Positions 7,422 to 16,825 of a stretch of 64,000 nucleotides of DNA are shown piece after piece. How positions within the stretch are numbered: the stretch's first letter is position 1; each line of letters begins with the position of its first letter. The notes beneath the pieces are model-generated. The model did no database searches. It was given only the letters and a program-made list of their open reading frames with translations, and had not been told where the DNA came from. Location of the stretch: contig JBGVCU010000036.1 in assembly GCA_045119035.1 (NCBI GenBank), positions 1 through 64,000 on the forward strand. Reading direction: 5' to 3'. A program made the position numbers and the translations under genes. Source of the stretch: CAYVQA01 sp045119035 (GTDB lineage Bacteria > Bacillota_I > Bacilli_A > ML615J-28 > CAG-313).

Positions 7422-8618
7422 ATGAATAAAGCGCGAATTATCTTTCATATTGACATGAATTGCTACTTTGTATCATGTGAATTAATCAATAATCCTAGTT
7501 TGTTAAATGAACCGATTGCTGTTGCTTCAAAAGGAGCTTCTTATAAAGGGATCATTTTAACATCTAGTTATAATGCAAGAAAATACGGAATTACTTCTGG
7601 GATGCCTACAAGTGAAGCATTAAGATTATATCCAAAAGTAATTTTGTTAGATGCACATTATGAATTATATGAAAAATATCATAAAAAATTTGTTGAATAT
7701 TTTCTTTCAATTACTCCACTTGTAGAAGTTGCAAGTGTTGATGAAGCTTATTTAGATGTAACAGATGTATGTAAGAAGATAAATCCATTAGTTTTAGCTA
7801 AAAACATTCAAGATTATTTATATAACACATTACATTTACCATGTAGCATTGGAATTGGACCAAATAAATTACTAGCTAAAATAGGATCAGATTATAAAAA
7901 GCCACTAGGAATTACAGTTTTAAGAAAAAGAGAAGTAAAAGAAAAATTATGGCCACTTCCAATATCATCAATGATGGGGGTAGGGAAGAAGACTTTAAAG
8001 GAATTGGAATTTTTAAAAATAAAAACAATTGAAGATTTTGTTAAATATGAAAATGTTTCTATATTAAAAACTATTATTGGTGATTTATCATACAATTATT
8101 TATTAAATCAAGCATATGGAAATGGTGATAGTGTTGTAGATCCAAATAGCCATGATACTTATCAGTCACTTAGTCATTCAGAAACATTTGAAAATGAGTT
8201 GTTTGATAGAAGAATAATGCTAGATGAACTTTTAAGGTTATCACAAATTATTTCTAATAGATTAATTGAACAAAAATTACTTGGTCAAACAATTAATTTA
8301 CAAATAAAATATAATAATTTTAAAGTAATAACAAGAAGTAAAACTATTTTAGAACCTGTAAATGATTATAAAATTATTTATAATACAATTATAGAGTTAT
8401 TTGATAATGCTTATGATGATGTAACACCTATAAGACTACTTGGTGTTGGAGTGTCTAAATTAATTGAAGTAAATAGGGTTATTAAACAGTTATCTATTTA
8501 TGATAACTTTAATGATATTGATAAAAGTATTAATTTGGATAAATTAATTAACAATATTAATAAAGAAATAGGAAAAGATTTGCTGGTTAAAGGTTATAGT
8601 AATTTAAAAAAGAATTAA
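7422..8618 (+). CDS. dinB: Y-family DNA polymerase IV
   Basis: A 398-residue translesion polymerase. The palm metal-binding motifs IDMNCYFVSCE (near residue 10) and SVDEAYLD (near 105) are intact; the fingers motif SSYNARKYGITSGM and a helix-hairpin-helix-like region (MMGVGKKTLKELEFL) follow, then the little-finger domain. The family inserts nucleotides opposite damaged bases with low fidelity. The gene is alone, with a GAAAGGAG ribosome site, divergent from the small membrane gene. No LexA-type operator was obvious upstream. Confidence 0.92.
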   Translation: MNKARIIFHIDMNCYFVSCELINNPSLLNEPIAVASKGASYKGIILTSSYNARKYGITSGMPTSEALRLYPKVILLDAHYELYEKYHKKFVEYFLSITPLVEVASVDEAYLDVTDVCKKINPLVLAKNIQDYLYNTLHLPCSIGIGPNKLLAKIGSDYKKPLGITVLRKREVKEKLWPLPISSMMGVGKKTLKELEFLKIKTIEDFVKYENVSILKTIIGDLSYNYLLNQAYGNGDSVVDPNSHDTYQSLSHSETFENELFDRRIMLDELLRLSQIISNRLIEQKLLGQTINLQIKYNNFKVITRSKTILEPVNDYKIIYNTIIELFDNAYDDVTPIRLLGVGVSKLIEVNRVIKQLSIYDNFNDIDKSINLDKLINNINKEIGKDLLVKGYSNLKKN

Positions 8619-8655
8619 TATGTTTAGTCTAATATTAAATTATAAACTATTCTAC

Positions 8656-8684
8656 TTGCAAAATAATACAAAATTTGTTATAAT
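8656..8684 (+). promoter_or_regulatory. Promoter of the hisS-aspS operon
   Basis: TTGCAA (8656-8661), 17 nt, TATAAT (8679-8684). Predicted start near 8691 gives a leader of about 175 nt. Confidence 0.8.
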
Positions 8685-8690
8685 AAACAA

Positions 8691-8847
8691 TAGTTAATAT
8701 ATAATTGATCTTTTCAATGACTGAATTGACAACTCACGAGAAAAGCGTGATCCAAGCGTTAATGGAACAATGAGGGTAGATTAAAATCTAAACTGAAGTG
8801 GCACCGCGAATATTCGTCTTCAGAAATTTTTTAGTCACCTTTTTTTA
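8691..8847 (+). promoter_or_regulatory. T-box riboswitch leader of hisS-aspS
   Basis: The T-box core TGGCACCGCG (8799-8808) is exact. It is the bulge side of an antiterminator: CTGAAG (8793-8798) pairs with CTTCAG (8818-8823) and GCGAA with TTCGT above the bulge. A hairpin TAGAT/ATCTA (8778-8791) may be stem III. Candidate specifiers are CAC (8735-8737, His) and GAC (8728-8730, Asp) in the short stem I region. T boxes sense uncharged tRNA and raise expression of the synthetase genes. A competing terminator is not clear; AAGTGGC with GTCACCTT before a T-run at 8840-8846 is one option. Confidence 0.88.
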
Positions 8848-8865
8848 TATAAAGGAGAATTTTTT

Positions 8866-10146
8866 ATGGCAATTACAAAATTAAAAGGAACATTAGATTA
8901 TTTTGGATTTAATGCAAAAAAATATAGCAGTGTTATTGAAAAATGTAAAAATGTAGCTGAACGTTTTGGTTTTAGTGAAATTATTACTCCAATTATGGAA
9001 CCAACTGAACTATTTGTTAGAGGTGTTGGTGATGGTAGTGATATTGTTAAGAAAGAAATGTATTCATTTAAAGATAAAGGTGAAACAAATATCACATTAA
9101 GACCTGAAGGAACTGCAGCAGTTACAAGAAGTTATGTTGAAAACAAAATGTATGCAAATCCAGGTCTTGCTAAAATGTACTATTGTGGTCCGATGTTTAG
9201 ACATGAAAGACCTCAAGCTGGACGTTTTAGACAATTTACTCAATTTGGTGTAGAAGTATTTGGTGATGAAAGTCCTTTACTTGATGCTGATACAATTAAT
9301 ATGTGCTATATGATGTTAAAAGAAATTGGTATTGAAAATTGCGAAGTTCATATCAATACAATTGGTGCAAAAGAAAGTAGAACTAGATATATTGAAGCGT
9401 TAAAAGAACATTTTGCTAAATACTTAGATACAATGTGTGCTGACTGTAAAGATCGTTATGAAAGAAATACATTACGTATTTTAGACTGTAAAGTAGATGC
9501 TAATAACGAAGCCTTATTAACAGCACCATCTATCCAAGAATATTTAAGTGAAGAAGATAGAGCATATTTTAATAAAATCACTGAAACATTAGAATTATTA
9601 GATATTCCATATGTTGTAGATGATCATTTAGTTAGAGGACTTGATTATTATACAGGATGCGTATTTGAGATTATTTTAAAAGATGAAACATCTAAATTAA
9701 ATAATTTAGCGATTGCAGCTGGTGGTAGATATAATGGTTTATCTAAGGAACTTGGTGGTCCTGTAACAAATGCAATTGGTTTTGCTTTTGGAGTTGATAG
9801 ATTAGTTTTATTAGATAACTCTGTAACTGAATTAAATTTAGCTGATGTAGTAGTTATTACATTAGGTGAAGAAGTTAAAAATAACGGATTATCACTTGCA
9901 AATTATTTACGTAAAAATGGATTAAAAGTTGAAATTGATTATCGTAATCATAATTTAAAACCTCAATTTAAACTTGCAGATAGAGTAAATAGTCCATATA
10001 TTATTATTATTGGACAAGATGAAGTTGATAATAATATTTTAAAAGTAAAAGATACAGTAAATAAAACAGAACAAACATTAAATATTAATGAAATTAATGA
10101 ATTCTTTAATTTAAAAGGAGAAAGTAACTATGCGTACAAGAAATAA
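8866..10146 (+). CDS. hisS: Histidyl-tRNA synthetase
   Basis: A 426-residue class II synthetase. Motif 2 shows as FRHERPQAGRFRQFTQFG, the histidine-specific signature RGLDYYTG as expected, and motif 3 as AIGFAFGVDRLVLL; the C-terminal anticodon-binding domain occupies roughly the last 95 residues. It charges tRNA-His. It is first in a T-box-controlled operon, AAAGGAG ribosome site, and overlaps aspS by 17 nt. Confidence 0.96.
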   Translation: MAITKLKGTLDYFGFNAKKYSSVIEKCKNVAERFGFSEIITPIMEPTELFVRGVGDGSDIVKKEMYSFKDKGETNITLRPEGTAAVTRSYVENKMYANPGLAKMYYCGPMFRHERPQAGRFRQFTQFGVEVFGDESPLLDADTINMCYMMLKEIGIENCEVHINTIGAKESRTRYIEALKEHFAKYLDTMCADCKDRYERNTLRILDCKVDANNEALLTAPSIQEYLSEEDRAYFNKITETLELLDIPYVVDDHLVRGLDYYTGCVFEIILKDETSKLNNLAIAAGGRYNGLSKELGGPVTNAIGFAFGVDRLVLLDNSVTELNLADVVVITLGEEVKNNGLSLANYLRKNGLKVEIDYRNHNLKPQFKLADRVNSPYIIIIGQDEVDNNILKVKDTVNKTEQTLNINEINEFFNLKGESNYAYKK

Positions 10147-11869
10147 TGGAGAATTAAGATTATCACATGTTGGTGAAACTGTCACTTTAGTTGGTTGGGT
10201 AAGTAAAAAACGTAACTTAGGTGGATTAATTTTTATTGACTTACGTGATAGATATGGTATTACACAAGTTGTAGTTGAACCAAATAATAGTTGTTATGAA
10301 CTTGCTGAAAGTGCAAAAAATGAATATGTATTAAAAGTAACTGGTACAGTTGTTGAAAGAAGTAGTAAAAACTTAAATATTCCTACTGGTGAAATTGAAG
10401 TTGTTGCAAGTGATTTTGAAATCTTAAATACTGCGGAAAATCCTCCATTCTTAATTCAAGATAAAACTGATGCTTTAGAAGATACAAGAATGAAATATCG
10501 TTATTTAGATTTAAGAAGACCAGTTTTACAACAAAACTTAATTACAAGACATAAAATTTGTATGGCTCTTCGTAATTTCTTAGATAAACGTGATTTCGTA
10601 GAAATTGAAACTCCTATGTTAGGTAAATCTACTCCAGAAGGTGCTCGTGACTTCTTAGTTCCATCAAGAGTTTATAATGGACAATTTTATGCATTACCTC
10701 AATCACCACAATTATACAAACAATTATTAATGGTTGCTGGTTTTGAAAAATATTTCCAAATTGCAAGATGTTTCAGAGATGAAGATTTAAGAGCAGATCG
10801 TCAATTAGAATTTACTCAATTAGACGTTGAAATGAGCTTTATTGATGAAGAAGACATCTATGCTTTAGGTGAAAGCATGTTAAAAAATTTATGGAAAGAA
10901 GTATTAAACATTGATATTCCTACTCCATTTATTAGAATGAATTATGATGATGCAATGAATAATTATGGTTCTGATAAACCTGATACACGCTTTGAAATGT
11001 TATTACAAGATATTACAGAAACTGTTAAACCAATGGATTTTGTTGTTTTCCAAAATGCAATTAACAATGGTGGAAATATTAAATGTATCGTTGTAAAAGA
11101 TGCTGCAAACAAATATTCAAGAAAAGAAATTGATCGCTTAACACTTGTTGCTAAAAAATATCATGCATCTGGTCTTGCTTGGCTTAAATATGAAAATAGT
11201 CAATTCTCTGGAAGCATTAATAAATTCTTAACAGAAGAATTAAGTGCATCATTAATTAATAGATTAAATGTTGAAAATAATGATTTAATTTTAATTGTTG
11301 CAGATAAATTAGAAGTATGTAATTTTGCACTTGGTGCGCTTCGTTTAACTGTAGCTAAAGAATTAAATTTAATTGATGAAACTAAATTTAATTTCTTATG
11401 GGTTGTTAACTGGCCTTTATTCGAATATTCTGAAGAAGAAGGACGTTATATGGCAGCTCACCATCCATTTACTTCACCAAAAGCTGGACATGAAGATTTA
11501 TTATTTACAAATCCAGGAGCATGTCGTGCAAAAGCATATGACGTTGTATTAAATGGATATGAACTTGGTGGAGGTTCTATTAGAATTCATAACCAAGAAA
11601 CTCAAGCAAAAATGTTTAAAGCAATTGGATTTAGTGAAGAAGACATTAAATTACAATTTTCATTCTTTGTGGATGCATTAAAATATGGTACTCCACCTCA
11701 CGGAGGATTCGCTTTAGGACTTGATAGACTTGCAATGATTATGACTTATAATAATACTCTTCGTGAAGTTATTGCTTTCCCTAAAGCTGCTTCATCAAAA
11801 TGTCCAATGAGTGAAGCACCTACTCCTGTTGCTCAAAAACAATTAGATGAATTAGGACTTAAACTTTAA
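10130..11869 (+). CDS. aspS: Aspartyl-tRNA synthetase
   Basis: A 579-residue bacterial-type class II synthetase: N-terminal anticodon-binding OB-fold (VGWVSKKRNLGGLIFIDLRDR), catalytic core with motif 2 CFRDEDLRADRQLEFTQLD, an inserted GAD domain, and motif 3 GFALGLDRLAMIM. It charges tRNA-Asp. The gene starts inside hisS with AAAGGAG upstream. The same hisS-aspS pairing under a T-box is known in other Firmicutes. Its stop shares a base with the next start. Confidence 0.96.
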   Translation: MRTRNNGELRLSHVGETVTLVGWVSKKRNLGGLIFIDLRDRYGITQVVVEPNNSCYELAESAKNEYVLKVTGTVVERSSKNLNIPTGEIEVVASDFEILNTAENPPFLIQDKTDALEDTRMKYRYLDLRRPVLQQNLITRHKICMALRNFLDKRDFVEIETPMLGKSTPEGARDFLVPSRVYNGQFYALPQSPQLYKQLLMVAGFEKYFQIARCFRDEDLRADRQLEFTQLDVEMSFIDEEDIYALGESMLKNLWKEVLNIDIPTPFIRMNYDDAMNNYGSDKPDTRFEMLLQDITETVKPMDFVVFQNAINNGGNIKCIVVKDAANKYSRKEIDRLTLVAKKYHASGLAWLKYENSQFSGSINKFLTEELSASLINRLNVENNDLILIVADKLEVCNFALGALRLTVAKELNLIDETKFNFLWVVNWPLFEYSEEEGRYMAAHHPFTSPKAGHEDLLFTNPGACRAKAYDVVLNGYELGGGSIRIHNQETQAKMFKAIGFSEEDIKLQFSFFVDALKYGTPPHGGFALGLDRLAMIMTYNNTLREVIAFPKAASSKCPMSEAPTPVAQKQLDELGLKL

Positions 11870-12084
11870 TGATAAAGATTCTTATTTTAATAATTGTTAT
11901 TTTAGTATTTGTTGGAAGTACTTATCTTAATTCAAAGGTGAAAGTGCCAGAAGGATTAGAACTACCTGATAAATGTCAAGGTTGTAATTTACAATGTGAT
12001 AAAAAGGAAAGTCCTTTAACTGAGGAAATTATTGAACAAATTAAAGCTGATATTAGATGTCAGGAGGAAAATAATGAAGGATAA
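11869..12084 (+). CDS. Small Cys-rich membrane-anchored protein, unknown function
   Basis: A 71-residue protein: an N-terminal hydrophobic helix (about residues 2-19), then CQGCNLQC, a CxxCxxxC cluster, and one more Cys near the C-terminus, with an acidic tail. The cysteines would sit just outside or at the membrane surface and could bind metal or be redox active; this is inference. The start overlaps the aspS stop by one base and the end overlaps the next gene, so it is clearly part of the operon. I recognise no named family. Confidence 0.7.
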   Translation: MIKILILIIVILVFVGSTYLNSKVKVPEGLELPDKCQGCNLQCDKKESPLTEEIIEQIKADIRCQEENNEG

Positions 12085-12550
12085 GAATTATATTGTTTGG
12101 GATGAATATTTTATGGGTGTTGCAATTCTTTCTAGTAAAAGAAGTAAAGACCCTAGTACAAAAGTTGGAGCATGTATTGTAAATGAGGATAAAAAAATTG
12201 TCGGAATCGGGTATAATGGATTTCCTCATGGATGTAGCGATGATGAGTTTCCGTGGGATAGAGAAGGAGATTACTTAGATTGTAAATATCCTTATGTAGT
12301 TCATGCAGAGCCTAATGCTATACTTAACTCTACTGTTTCTTTAAAAAATGCAACAATTTATGTTACACTTTTCCCATGTAATGAATGTGCAAAACTTATC
12401 ATTCAAAGTGGAATTAGAGAAATTGTTTATATGGGTGATAAATATTCAGGAACACCTACTGATGTAGCTAGTAAAAGAATGTTAGAAGCTGCTGGAGTTA
12501 AAACAAGAAAACTTGAATCATTTGATTTGGAGATTGTTAAATGCAAATAA
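12074..12550 (+). CDS. comEB: dCMP deaminase (ComEB family)
   Basis: A 158-residue zinc-dependent deaminase. The zinc and catalytic motifs HAEPNAIL and PCNECAKLI are present. The family converts dCMP to dUMP, feeding thymidylate synthesis. I use the ATG at 12074 because AGGAGG lies at 12062-12067; a longer in-frame start at 12032 lacks a ribosome site. In Bacillus the homologue lies in the com region, whereas here it follows aspS. Confidence 0.9.
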   Translation: MKDKNYIVWDEYFMGVAILSSKRSKDPSTKVGACIVNEDKKIVGIGYNGFPHGCSDDEFPWDREGDYLDCKYPYVVHAEPNAILNSTVSLKNATIYVTLFPCNECAKLIIQSGIREIVYMGDKYSGTPTDVASKRMLEAAGVKTRKLESFDLEIVKCK

Positions 12551-13881
12551 TTAAAAAGCATAAACTTTTAGTAGGTATCTATTTAAGTTTTACTTTATTA
12601 ATCGTATTACTAAGTGTAATTCACTTGCCATATGATGTGACTTCTCCTGCTTATATTAATGAAGTAGAAAGTGTAATTGAAATTGATGGTGAAAGTGATT
12701 ATAGTGGTAGTTTTAATACTGTAAGTGTTTATTCTTATGAAAGAGTATCTATATTACAGTATATTCTTGCTCTATGTGATAGAAAATCAACGATTTCAAA
12801 AACATACAAACAACTTAATTTATCAAATGTTGAACAAAGAGCCTCTGGTACAATTCAAAAAAATGTTAGTATAACTAATTCGCTTATAATTGGTTATGAA
12901 ACAGCAAAAAAATATGGTGTAGATTGTAATATTAAATATCATTTAGAAGGTTATATTATTGATCGTGTATATAATTATTTATCAAAAGATACTTTGGAAA
13001 TAGGTGATATAATTACTTCAATTAATGGTATTTCATTAAAAGAAAATACATTACAATCTGTTACTGATAAAATTGGTTCTACAGATAGTTATGATTTAGT
13101 AGTTAATAGAAATAATAAAGAAGTTAGCTTTACTATTACTAAAAATGAATATATCAATTATTATGGTGAAACTGCATATGGATTTGGTTTTTCAGGCTAT
13201 GATTATTTTGTAATAGAAGAAGCTTTACCATCTTATACAATAAATAAAGCACATACATATGGGCCAAGTGGTGGTTTACTTCAAGCATTACAAATATTTA
13301 ATGCATTATATAAACAATTTGATTTAACGAATAATTTAAAAATTGTTGGAACTGGAACAATTGATCACTTAGGTAAGGTTGGAGAAATCGGTGGAATTTA
13401 TCAAAAAGTATTATGTGCAGATGTTTATAATGCTGATATTTTCTTAGCTCCTGTTATTCGTAGACAAGGTTATGATTATTCATATATTGGTGTTTCAAGT
13501 AACGATACTTGGATGATTCATAATTATGATACAAATATTAAAGTATCAAATGATAATATTCCTTATATATTAAATGGTATTTGGTTTATTGACGATTTTG
13601 ATACAAGATACATGGCTTATGGAAGTATTGTTAATTTTTATGATGAAACAACGCTTCTAGATGAAACTAATTTTCAAGAAGGTTATCGTGCATATAAAAC
13701 ATTAAATAATACAAAATTAGCTTATATTCCTGTAGGAACGCTTGATGAAGCAATAAATTATCTATTTACTATTCAAAATAAAATAGATGTTTTAGAAGAT
13801 ACTCAAAATGCTTATAAGTTATATTTAAATAATAATGAATTCCTTTCTTTTGATGATTGGGTAGAAAGCGTGAAAAGATGA
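12541..13881 (+). CDS. SepM/YlbL-like PDZ and Lon-type serine protease, membrane anchored
   Basis: A 446-residue protein: membrane helix at about residues 8-27, an extracytoplasmic N-terminal region, PDZ-like segment (about 135-200, EIGDIITSINGISL) and a Lon-type proteolytic domain with Ser243 (GPSGGLLQAL) and Lys289 (GGIYQKVLCA), the expected Ser-Lys dyad. Streptococcal SepM processes competence peptide and Bacillus YlbL cleaves a division inhibitor; the substrate here is unknown. About 120 residues after the Lon domain have no counterpart in the roughly 340-residue YlbL. It overlaps comEB by 10 nt and the next gene by 4. Confidence 0.85.
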   Translation: MQIIKKHKLLVGIYLSFTLLIVLLSVIHLPYDVTSPAYINEVESVIEIDGESDYSGSFNTVSVYSYERVSILQYILALCDRKSTISKTYKQLNLSNVEQRASGTIQKNVSITNSLIIGYETAKKYGVDCNIKYHLEGYIIDRVYNYLSKDTLEIGDIITSINGISLKENTLQSVTDKIGSTDSYDLVVNRNNKEVSFTITKNEYINYYGETAYGFGFSGYDYFVIEEALPSYTINKAHTYGPSGGLLQALQIFNALYKQFDLTNNLKIVGTGTIDHLGKVGEIGGIYQKVLCADVYNADIFLAPVIRRQGYDYSYIGVSSNDTWMIHNYDTNIKVSNDNIPYILNGIWFIDDFDTRYMAYGSIVNFYDETTLLDETNFQEGYRAYKTLNNTKLAYIPVGTLDEAINYLFTIQNKIDVLEDTQNAYKLYLNNNEFLSFDDWVESVKR

Positions 13882-14294
13882 AAATAAAAGATTTATATTT
13901 GTCTGGAAAAGCTCAAAATAAAAAACTATATGAACTTCATATAGATAATGCTATCGAAAAAAGAATAGATCGATATAGTTTATTATTTCATTTTGTTACT
14001 TTTCTTCCATTTATTATTATTTTTATTAATTTGTTTAAATTTATTTCAACAGCAAGACCAATTTTTACAATTTTAGTTTTTATTGCTGGGATTATTGCTA
14101 GTGTATTATTGGTTTTTAATTCATATTTAAATATATTGCTTTACAAAGAATTTACTAAAGAAGAAGACGAAAGTGTTGTTAAATTCTTTAGTGAATTTGA
14201 TAAGGTAAGCTTTTTAACTAATTCATTTATGAATATTTTTGTTATTGTAAATGTGTTTGTTATTATTCTTAATATTATAATTAAATTTATTTAA
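13878..14294 (+). CDS. Three-helix membrane protein, unknown function
   Basis: A 138-residue protein with a charged N-terminus and three hydrophobic segments (about residues 35-55, 62-85 and 113-136). It starts with an ATGA overlap of the preceding protease gene, with AGAAAG about 9 nt upstream, and is followed by lspA. A longer in-frame start at 13857 has no better ribosome site. No family recognised; the tight coupling to the protease suggests a related membrane role, which is inference. Confidence 0.7.
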   Translation: MKIKDLYLSGKAQNKKLYELHIDNAIEKRIDRYSLLFHFVTFLPFIIIFINLFKFISTARPIFTILVFIAGIIASVLLVFNSYLNILLYKEFTKEEDESVVKFFSEFDKVSFLTNSFMNIFVIVNVFVIILNIIIKFI

Positions 14295-14307
14295 GGAGGA
14301 AATTTCG

Positions 14308-14823
14308 ATGATTATTGGCTATTTAATTGTTATTGCTCTTGTTATTATAGATCAAATTTCAAAAATTATTGTTGTAAATAATATGGAATTATTTCAACAA
14401 GTAATCTTTATTAAACCACTTCTAAATTTCCGCTTTACTTATAATGAAGGTGCTGCTTGGAGTATTTTAAGTGATCATCGTTGGATTCTAGCAATCGTAA
14501 GTGTTGTTGCAAGTGGTGCGCTACTTTATTTAATGAAAGATTTTAATCTTAAAAAAGATAAAATTTACAGTATTTCCATGGCTCTTATTACAGGTGGTGC
14601 TATTGGGAATGGAATTGATCGAATTTTTAGAGAAAAAGGTGTAGTAGATTTCTTTGAATTTGGCTTTATGGATTTTCCAATTTTTAATGTTGCGGATACA
14701 TTTTTAACAATTGGTGTATTTATGTTAGCTATCTATGTATTATTTATTTCAAAAGATGGTTTGCTACCTTTTATGAGTAAAAAAGAAGATAAAAAAAGTG
14801 AGGAAGAAAATGGATTATCGTAA
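14308..14823 (+). CDS. lspA: Lipoprotein signal peptidase (signal peptidase II)
   Basis: A 171-residue four-helix membrane aspartyl protease. Family motifs are FRFTYNEGAAWSIL, GGAIGNGIDRIF and FPIFNVADTFLTIG, with the catalytic Asp pair in GIDR and VADT. It cleaves the signal peptide from diacylglyceryl-modified prolipoproteins; likely substrates in this window are the lipoproteins at 37675 and 48584. AAGGAGG precedes the start. A Lys/Glu-rich cytoplasmic tail ends the protein. The end overlaps rluD by 14 nt, a common Firmicutes pairing. Confidence 0.94.
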   Translation: MIIGYLIVIALVIIDQISKIIVVNNMELFQQVIFIKPLLNFRFTYNEGAAWSILSDHRWILAIVSVVASGALLYLMKDFNLKKDKIYSISMALITGGAIGNGIDRIFREKGVVDFFEFGFMDFPIFNVADTFLTIGVFMLAIYVLFISKDGLLPFMSKKEDKKSEEENGLS

Positions 14824-15727
14824 GTTTATAGTATCAGATATTTATGAAAATGAAAGAATCGATAAGTATTTAACAAAAGTAATCCAAGATTCTGACGAAG
14901 AAATTACAAGAAGTGAAATTAAAAAATATTTTGATGAAGATTGTATTACTGTAAATGAAAAAGTTGTAAAACCTTCATATAAATTAAAAACAAACGATGA
15001 AATCATTATGACAAATCGTGAAATTGTAACAGAAGATATAAATAAAGAAAATATTCCATTAGAAATTGTGTATGAAGATAGTGATTTATTAGTAATTAAT
15101 AAACCTAGTGGTATGGTAGTACATCCTAGCTTAGGACACACTTCAGGAACTCTTGTTAATGCTTTAATGTATCATGTAGAAAGTTTATCTGATATCAATG
15201 GATTATATCGACCTGGTATTGTACATAGAATTGATAAAGATACATCTGGATTACTAATTGTTTGTAAAAATAATAAATCACATAATGAAATAGCAAAACA
15301 ACTTAAAGATAAAACATCAAAAAGAGAATATTATGCTATTGTATATGGTACATTTGAACATTTAAAAGGACGAATTGAAGCTCCTATTGGAAGAGATCCT
15401 AAAGAACGTCAAAGACAAGCCGTAGTTGAAAATGGTAAAGATGCTGTTACACATTTTACAGTATTAGAATCTTTTGATGGTTTTTCTCTTATTAGTTGTC
15501 GTTTAGAAACTGGTAGAACTCACCAAATTCGTGTTCATTTAGCATATATTGGTCATCCAGTTGTTGGTGATCCACTATATGGACCTAAAAAAGTAATTGG
15601 AAAAAATGGACAATATTTACATGCTAAAACAATTGGATTTACTCATCCGACAACAAATGAATATATGGAATTTGATAGTGAATTACCAAGTGATTTTAAA
15701 GAAAAATTAGAAGAATTAAAAAAATAG
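14810..15727 (+). CDS. rluD: Pseudouridine synthase, RluA/RluD family
   Basis: A 305-residue enzyme with an N-terminal S4 RNA-binding domain (about 10-75) and a pseudouridine synthase domain whose motif GIVHRIDKDTSGLLIV carries the catalytic Asp; RLETGRTHQIRVHLA follows. The family isomerises uridines in 23S rRNA; the exact target is not certain from sequence. I choose the ATG at 14810 (GAGGAAG upstream) over the GTG at 14798. Confidence 0.9.
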   Translation: MDYRKFIVSDIYENERIDKYLTKVIQDSDEEITRSEIKKYFDEDCITVNEKVVKPSYKLKTNDEIIMTNREIVTEDINKENIPLEIVYEDSDLLVINKPSGMVVHPSLGHTSGTLVNALMYHVESLSDINGLYRPGIVHRIDKDTSGLLIVCKNNKSHNEIAKQLKDKTSKREYYAIVYGTFEHLKGRIEAPIGRDPKERQRQAVVENGKDAVTHFTVLESFDGFSLISCRLETGRTHQIRVHLAYIGHPVVGDPLYGPKKVIGKNGQYLHAKTIGFTHPTTNEYMEFDSELPSDFKEKLEELKK

Positions 15728-15749
15728 GACTTTTTTAAGTCCTATTTTT
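15721..15749. terminator. Bidirectional terminator, rluD / rnhC
   Basis: AAAATAGGACTT and AAGTCCTATTTTT form a stem that overlaps the end of both convergent genes. Confidence 0.88.
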
Positions 15750-16707
15750 ATTGTTCTAAACGCATTTTTAAATTATTATCAACAAAATATTTTTTAATTC
15801 TTTCAGTATTAGCGTATTTTAATTTAGCAACTTTTGAAAGATTATTATATCCATAAGATTTTACAAAAGAAACTCCTAAGCGATCTACTTCGCGACCTGC
15901 GCCTTTTAAGAATTCGATTCCATATTCTTTTGAATAGTTTTTAAGTTCTTTTAAAAATGCTACTCTGGCTAAAATAGAAGCAGCTGCAACTGCATAATGC
16001 GCATTTTCTCCTTTTTCAATTAATGTTACATCATGATTAACTACTTTGGCATTTTGTAAATATTCAAAGTATTTTTCTCTTGTTGTAAATGCATCAACTA
16101 AAATGGCTTGCGGCTTGCAATTTTCGTGTTTTTTTAGTATACTATTTATACAATTATTATGTAAAACAGCTTTTACATAATTTAGGTTATCTTCAGTGTT
16201 TTTTAAAGTATTGAATTTTTCAGGTGAAAGAGTTAAAATTACATAAGGTATTATTTTAGCAATTTCAAGACCAAGTGGTATCATTTGTTTGTCTGTTAAA
16301 AGTTTAGAATCTTTTACACCAAGATGACGAAGACGTTCGATGTTTTCTTTAGATACATAAGTTGCGCAAACTACGATTGGTCCAAAGTAATCCCCAGTAC
16401 CTACTTCATCGCTTCCTACACAAGATAGATCGAAGTATTTATGTTTAATTTCATCCTCATGTAAGATTACTTCATCTAAACCATATTTATTTGCCCAAAA
16501 GTTGTATTCACTTGATGCATCTTTTCCTTGAAATAAAACACTATTTGTACGATAAAAAGTTATGGTTACATTTGCAAGTTTTGCTCTTGCAATTGCATAC
16601 GGATTTGTATTATATGTTGTGTAACCTTGGTAATATTCTAACATTTCATTAATTTGTTCGTTAGATATTTTAATAGTTAAACTATTGTTAAGTTGATTAT
16701 TTTCCAT
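15748..16707 (-). CDS. rnhC: Ribonuclease HIII
   Basis: A 319-residue RNase HIII. The N-terminal TBP-like domain (about 1-85) distinguishes it from RNase HII; the catalytic domain begins with SDEVGTGDYFGPIVV, giving the Asp-Glu pair, and later carries further acidic residues (LVDAFTT). The family removes RNA from RNA-DNA hybrids. I start at 16707, where TAGGAGGT lies 6 nt upstream, not at the in-frame codon 16737. In Bacillus rnhC is near mutS2 as here, but zapA, cvpA and polX are absent. Confidence 0.92.
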   Translation of the reverse strand: MENNQLNNSLTIKISNEQINEMLEYYQGYTTYNTNPYAIARAKLANVTITFYRTNSVLFQGKDASSEYNFWANKYGLDEVILHEDEIKHKYFDLSCVGSDEVGTGDYFGPIVVCATYVSKENIERLRHLGVKDSKLLTDKQMIPLGLEIAKIIPYVILTLSPEKFNTLKNTEDNLNYVKAVLHNNCINSILKKHENCKPQAILVDAFTTREKYFEYLQNAKVVNHDVTLIEKGENAHYAVAAASILARVAFLKELKNYSKEYGIEFLKGAGREVDRLGVSFVKSYGYNNLSKVAKLKYANTERIKKYFVDNNLKMRLEQ

Positions 16708-16740
16708 CGGTAACCTCCTAACAAAAAAATTCCTCAATAT

Positions 16741-16769
16741 ATTATACCATATAAAATATTTTTGTGCAA
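16741..16769 (-). promoter_or_regulatory. Promoter of rnhC
   Basis: Minus strand: TTGCAC (16769-16764), 17 nt, TATAAT (16746-16741). Confidence 0.8.
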
Positions 16770-16825
16770 TAAATGTTAAAAAATAATTTGAATTTCCTTA
16801 AAAATTGGAATAGAAAGAGTATTTT

